This document shows, piece after piece, positions 60,005 through 64,000 of a stretch of DNA of 64,000 bases. A program made the translations under genes and the position numbers. Under the pieces are notes generated by a model, which did not search any database, was not told the origin of the DNA, and was given only the letters and a program-made list of their open reading frames with translations. This DNA comes from Planctomycetota bacterium. Lineage in GTDB: Bacteria > Planctomycetota > J058. Every line of letters starts with the position of its first letter. The first letter of the stretch is position 1. The stretch covers positions 100,178-164,177 of the forward strand of contig JAMLIC010000018.1 of NCBI GenBank assembly GCA_023954375.1. The letters run 5' to 3'.

Positions 60005-62197
60005 TCACCCCCCGCCCTTCGCCCGCAGCCGCTCCACCTCCGCCCGGAGCCGCGCCACCTCGTCCTTGAGGTTGCGCGTCTCATCCATGTCGGGGCGGAT
60101 GCCGCTGACGAGCGCCTGCAGGCGGGGGTTGGCCATGAGCGAGAGCGCCAGCTGGTTGGCGAGGACCTCGAGGTGGGCGAGGTCGGCCTGGGTGAACTCG
60201 CGGTGGCTCGTGCTGTCGTCGGCGTAGAGGACGCCGAGGGCGCGGTCGCCCACGAGCAGCGGCACGCACATGACGGTGCTCAGGCCGAGCTTGTCGATGC
60301 TCGACGACGTGAGCATGCGGGCGCGCTCGTCGGTCGAGTCGAGCACGCACAGCGACCGGCTCTCGCGCATGGCCGTGCGGACGGAGCTGTGGGAGAACTC
60401 GTCCGACTCGAGCCCCTTGCCGCCGCGGGTCCGGCTGGCGACGACCTTCAGCGGCCCGCCCGGCCCGTCCTCGACGATCAGCATGGCGCGCCGCGCGCGG
60501 GTCAGGTCGCAGACGTTGTCGAGCGCCCGGGCGAGGATCTCCTTCGGCGGGCGGCTCGAGCGCAGGACGTCGATCGTGTCGAACACGGCCCCGAGATTCC
60601 TGTGCGTGCGCGCGGTGTCGGAGTCGAACAGGCCGCCGAACGGGTCGGTGCGGTGGTTGGCGCGGTCGAGGTCCTGCCGGAACACGATCGTCCGGTCTCG
60701 CCCGGCCGACTTGGCGGCGTAGAGGGCCTGGTCGGCGTGCTTCACCAGCTCGCCGGTGGTGCTCCCGTGGTCGGGGAACACCGCCACGCCCACCGAGACG
60801 GTGACCGTCACCTCGGCCTCGGAGATCGGGCGCGACTTGATCGCGTCGGCGATCTTGCCGGCGACGGTCACGGCGCCCTCGACCCCCTCGCCCGGCAGGA
60901 CGACGATGAACTCCTCGCCGCCCCAGCGGCCGGCGTAGTCGTCGCGGCGGATCGTGCGGCGGATGCGGCCGGCCACGCGGCGCAGGACCTCGTCGCCGGT
61001 GTCGTGGCCGAGCGTGTCGTTGATGCGCTTGAAGTGGTCGATGTCGAGGAGGAGCACGGCGAGGAGCTCGCGCTCGTCCTTCACCCGGCGCAGCTCCTCC
61101 TCGAACACCTGGGAGATGAAGCCGCGGTTGGCCAGCCCCGTGAGCGGGTCGGTCGTGGCCTGGTGGTGGAGCCGCGCGTTCTGCAGGGCGATCGCCGCCT
61201 GGGCGGCGACCATCTCCAGGAGCTTGAGGTCGGCGTCGTCGAGGTCGCGGATGGCGCTCGTGCTGTCGAGGTAGATCACGCCGAGGATGCGCTCGCGCCG
61301 GCGCGAGCGGCGCCGGTCCTCCTTGCCGTCGTGGACCGTGCGCATGGGCGTCATGGGCAGCGGGATGCACAGGGCGCTCTCGAGGCCCATGCTCACCACG
61401 CTCTCGCGCGCCGAGAAGCTCGAGTCCTGGGTGATCCCCGTGCGGAAGGTGATCTTCTTCTGCTCGAGCGCCTCCTCGACCAGGCCGCGCGAGAAGCGGC
61501 GCTCGAGGTCCTCGAGGTGCTCGTGGTCGAGGTGGCGGCCGCGGACGCACTTGAGCCGGCCGCTGTCGTCGTCGTCGGAGAGGAGGAGGAGCCCGCGCTC
61601 GAAGCCGGTGAAGTCGATCACCTCGTCGAGGATCGTGTCGACGAGGCGCGTCAGGTCGTGCTCCGAGGCGATGTTCTGGCTGAGGAGGCCCAGGCGGAGC
61701 ATGCGCTCCTTGAGGTAGCTGCGGTTCGAGCGGCGCGTGTGCGGGCCGGTCTTGTCGCGGCGGGAGCGCCAGGTGCCGTGCTCGTCGGACGACCCCTCGA
61801 CCTCCTCGCGGGGCAGGAGGGGCATGGCGGCGCTCGACGGCTTGCTCGGGCCGGACCAGGGGAAGCCGCCGTCGCCGAGGCCGCGGACGGCCTCGTGCGG
61901 GTCGGTCGCGTCGTCGAGGAACAGGATCGTCGCCTCGCCGATGCGGAGCCGGTCGTCGAACTCGAGCGCCATGGCCTGGACGGTGCGCCCGTTGAGGAAC
62001 GTCCCGTTCTTGCTGCCCAGGTCGACGACGCGGAAGCCGCCCTGCGGGAGCGCCTCGATCCGCGAGTGGCGGCGCGAGACGTCGGGCAGGTCGATCTGCA
62101 CGTCGTTCTCGGGCTCGCGGCCGATGGTGACCGGGCGGTCCCCGAGGGCGAACACCCGCGGCGGCTCACCACTCAGCGCGACGACGAGCTTCGCCAT
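60005..62197 (-). CDS. FHA-GAF-diguanylate cyclase-GAF protein
   Basis: 730 residues. FHA (15-95): TIGREPENDVQIDLPDVSRRHSRIE with SKNGTFLNG. First GAF about 165-345. GGDEF domain 350-510: TDPLTGLANRGF, then GGEEF in RWGGEEFIVVLPG near residue 426, active-type, with RRDD five residues upstream forming the RxxD product-inhibition site. Second GAF about 530-690 and a coiled coil at the C-terminus. Synthesises cyclic di-GMP under control of phospho-peptide binding and small ligands; no membrane segment. ATG at 62197; a TATCAT lies about 50 bases upstream. Confidence 0.93.
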   Translation of the reverse strand: MAKLVVALSGEPPRVFALGDRPVTIGREPENDVQIDLPDVSRRHSRIEALPQGGFRVVDLGSKNGTFLNGRTVQAMALEFDDRLRIGEATILFLDDATDPHEAVRGLGDGGFPWSGPSKPSSAAMPLLPREEVEGSSDEHGTWRSRRDKTGPHTRRSNRSYLKERMLRLGLLSQNIASEHDLTRLVDTILDEVIDFTGFERGLLLLSDDDDSGRLKCVRGRHLDHEHLEDLERRFSRGLVEEALEQKKITFRTGITQDSSFSARESVVSMGLESALCIPLPMTPMRTVHDGKEDRRRSRRRERILGVIYLDSTSAIRDLDDADLKLLEMVAAQAAIALQNARLHHQATTDPLTGLANRGFISQVFEEELRRVKDERELLAVLLLDIDHFKRINDTLGHDTGDEVLRRVAGRIRRTIRRDDYAGRWGGEEFIVVLPGEGVEGAVTVAGKIADAIKSRPISEAEVTVTVSVGVAVFPDHGSTTGELVKHADQALYAAKSAGRDRTIVFRQDLDRANHRTDPFGGLFDSDTARTHRNLGAVFDTIDVLRSSRPPKEILARALDNVCDLTRARRAMLIVEDGPGGPLKVVASRTRGGKGLESDEFSHSSVRTAMRESRSLCVLDSTDERARMLTSSSIDKLGLSTVMCVPLLVGDRALGVLYADDSTSHREFTQADLAHLEVLANQLALSLMANPRLQALVSGIRPDMDETRNLKDEVARLRAEVERLRAKGGG

Positions 62198-62360
62198 GAC
62201 ACCCTGGACACAGGTCCGGCGCGGACGACCCCGAGGCGGTCCAGTCTGCATGATAGCCCGACCGGGCCGCCTGGAGCGAGGGCCGCCGTGGCGGCTGCGA
62301 CGGGTCGGGGCCGCGGTTTAGAGTGGCGCGGCGCGGCGCCGGCCGCGCCAGGGGGGGACG

Positions 62361-63845
62361 GTGGGGGTCGTCGCCGGACGCGGTCGCGTCGCCGGGGTCG
62401 CCGCGCTCTGCGCGGCCCTCGTCCCCGTCGTCTCCGGCTGCACGCTGCCGGTCGAGCGCGGGCCCGTCGCCGACTTCTTCATCAAGGACTACGACCTCCC
62501 GCCCTACCGCGCGGACACGGCCCGGCTCGGCCGCCAGCGGCACGAGGGGCGGCCCTCGGCCGCCAGCGCGGCCCTGGGCGGCGTGGTCGGGGCCGCGTCG
62601 GGCGGGCGCCTCCGGGCCTGGCGCGCGGCGGCCTCCGGGAGCCTGGGCGGGATCGCCGGGGCCACGGCCGGGCGGGTCCTCCGCCAGACCGAGGACGACC
62701 CGCCGCTGCCGTCGACCTACGAGGTCCTGACGCTGGCGCTGCCGATCGTCGCCACCGACCCGAACAAGGGGCCGACGTTCGGGCTCCTGCCGGTGGTCGT
62801 GTTCCAGGAGCAGGCGCGGATCACGAACATCCTCGCGCCGGACGTGACCTACAACGCGATCGACGGCGTCGGCGGGTCGTTCCGCATGCGCCGGTTCTTC
62901 TCCAGCACGGCGTCGCTGGCGCTCGACATCATGGGCACGAGCGAGGGGGCGTTCGACAACGAGCTGATCTACGCGCAGCGCCGCGTCGGGCCGCGCGAGT
63001 TCCTGTTCTACCGCGGGCACGTGGCCTACAGGACCGACCTCTCGACGCGGTTCTACGGCATCGGCAACGACACCAAGGACGACGACGAGACGAGCTACGT
63101 GTTCCGGCGCGGGCTGGCGGTGGCCGCGCTCGGGATCCAGCTGCCGCTGCACTTCACGGCCGAGTTCCAGGAGCGGATCGCCTCCTACAAGGTCGGCCCC
63201 GGCCGGCTGGAGAAGACCCCGAGCTCGCGCGCGCGCTTCCCCGACGTCCCGGGCATGCGGGAGCGGCTCAACGTGCTGACGCACCGGATCCGGCTCACGT
63301 TCGACACGCGCGACTCCCTCTCGGCGCCCACGCGGGGCGTCTTCGGCGAGTTCATCTACGACGTCGCCGACGAGACGCTCGGCAGCTCGGTCGGCTTCCA
63401 CCGCTTCGGGCTGTTCTTCACCGCGCTGTTCCCCAAGCTCAAGGGGGCGCTCACCACCGTGGTCCGCGTGGGCGGCTGGATCGTGGAGGGGCGCAACGTC
63501 CCGTTCTTCGAGCAGTCGTCGCTCGGCGGCAAGGCCACCAACCGCGGCTACGGCGACGGGCGGTTCGTCGACCAGAACATGTGGCTCCTGAACGTCGAGG
63601 AGCGCTGGAACGTGACGTCGTTCGAGCTCATGGGCGTGCGGCAGGTGCTACAGCTGGCCGCGTTCGTGGACGTCGGCCGCGTGCTCTCCGACAGGGACCG
63701 CTTCTTCACCATCGAGGACGCGAAGGTGTCGGTCGGGGGCGCCGTGCGCCTGGTCGTGCCCGACTCGGAGCTCGTCACGTCGATCGACGTCGGCTTCTCC
63801 GAGGAGGGGCCGGCGGCGTTCGTCGGGCTCGACTATCCGTTCTAG
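62361..63845 (+). CDS. Outer-membrane surface-antigen (BamA/D15-like) barrel with lipoprotein signal
   Basis: 494 residues. N-terminus ALVPVVSGC is a lipobox. After about 90 residues rich in Gly/Ala comes a D15/surface-antigen-type barrel: FGLLPVVVFQEQ, FRMRRFFSSTASLALDI, RFYGIGNDTK (the G-N-D pattern of these barrels), RIRLTFDTRD and the final LDYPF, with a terminal Phe for barrel assembly. No POTRA domain is visible. Location outer membrane; substrate unknown. GTG start; a TAGAGT lies at 62319. Ends beside a 25-bp hairpin. Confidence 0.85.
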   Translation: MGVVAGRGRVAGVAALCAALVPVVSGCTLPVERGPVADFFIKDYDLPPYRADTARLGRQRHEGRPSAASAALGGVVGAASGGRLRAWRAAASGSLGGIAGATAGRVLRQTEDDPPLPSTYEVLTLALPIVATDPNKGPTFGLLPVVVFQEQARITNILAPDVTYNAIDGVGGSFRMRRFFSSTASLALDIMGTSEGAFDNELIYAQRRVGPREFLFYRGHVAYRTDLSTRFYGIGNDTKDDDETSYVFRRGLAVAALGIQLPLHFTAEFQERIASYKVGPGRLEKTPSSRARFPDVPGMRERLNVLTHRIRLTFDTRDSLSAPTRGVFGEFIYDVADETLGSSVGFHRFGLFFTALFPKLKGALTTVVRVGGWIVEGRNVPFFEQSSLGGKATNRGYGDGRFVDQNMWLLNVEERWNVTSFELMGVRQVLQLAAFVDVGRVLSDRDRFFTIEDAKVSVGGAVRLVVPDSELVTSIDVGFSEEGPAAFVGLDYPF

Positions 63846-63895
63846 TCGGCCTTCAACGGCGATCCTGGCAGCCAGGATCGACGTTGAAGCCCGAC
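63845..63895 (+). terminator. 25-bp hairpin after the outer-membrane protein gene
   Basis: 63845-63869 pairs with 63871-63895 at 23 of 25 positions around a one-base loop (cores CTTCAACG and CGATCCTGGC); it begins at the last base of the stop codon. No T tract. Confidence 0.6.
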
Positions 63896-64000
63896 GAGCC
63901 CCAGCCCGAAGGGCTCGGCGCGAGCCACGCGCAGGTGCGGCTTGCCGCGCCGAGCATGGCGAGCGGAGGCGTGGGGGGGGCCGCGCCGCGGGGGCACCCC

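Overview
This is a very GC-rich (well above 70 percent by eye), gene-dense stretch of a bacterial chromosome with about 50 protein genes, no rRNA or tRNA that I can see, no CRISPR array and no insertion sequence. The cell is Gram-negative: it has a surface-antigen/BamA-type outer-membrane barrel ending in Phe, lipoprotein signals and exported proteases. It is probably a free-living aerobe: it has a cyanide-insensitive-type bd quinol oxidase, the glyoxylate shunt, a luciferase-like flavin oxidoreductase and a copper amine oxidase. No single gene fixes the phylum. The FHA/GAF/GGDEF signalling proteins, HEAT-repeat proteins, pre-peptidase domains and the dispersed GGAGGACACGGAG-type palindromes resemble environmental Planctomycetota or other high-GC lineages known mainly from metagenomes; that is inference only.

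Layout. 1-3400: end of nadB, purQ and a HEAT-repeat protein. 3500-8750: exported trypsin-like protease with four N-terminal pre-peptidase domains, then a Nudix-GAF-histidine kinase fusion divergent from an OmpR-type response regulator. 8950-16310: a giant kinase-like/membrane/SGNH-like fusion, a flavodiiron-type metallo-hydrolase, an epimerase-SCP2 fusion and an LLM-class oxidoreductase. 16310-18970: palindrome-rich DNA, an NsrR-type regulator divergent from a single-domain globin, and an 84-bp tandem repeat array. 18975-21440: XPB-like helicase with its Bax1-like nuclease partner. 21560-27330: a disordered protein, two alpha/beta hydrolases, a B12-type radical SAM enzyme and a membrane protein.

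27470-33700 (minus strand) is the most interesting part. It is a tightly overlapping operon for a thiazole/oxazole-modified peptide (TOMM): a YcaO cyclodehydratase ending in PxPxP, a zinc-binding partner protein, a SagB-type dehydrogenase, two SRPBCC proteins and a formaldehyde-dehydrogenase-like enzyme. Its first gene encodes a small membrane protein carrying GG followed by eleven consecutive Cys/Thr/Ser residues, a core like streptolysin S but fused to membrane helices. It looks like the substrate. Divergent from it, 33912-42226 is an amine/lysine catabolic operon (two aldehyde dehydrogenases, class III aminotransferase, lysine-dehydrogenase-like enzyme, copper amine oxidase, patatin).

42200-50830: membrane proteins, aceBA, cioAB-type oxidase, a pseudouridine synthase. 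50860-55200: VWA protein, a 38-nt poly-C run, a DUF3237 gene divergent from a metallo-hydrolase across a large palindrome, an ECF sigma/zinc anti-sigma pair and apt. 55340-63845: cNMP-binding protein plus glutamate dehydrogenase, an RsbW-like signalling protein, FHA-GAF and FHA-GAF-GGDEF-GAF proteins, and the outer-membrane barrel.

Several genes without a Shine-Dalgarno sequence have a TAnnnT hexamer 6-9 nt before the start codon, which suggests leaderless transcription is common here.
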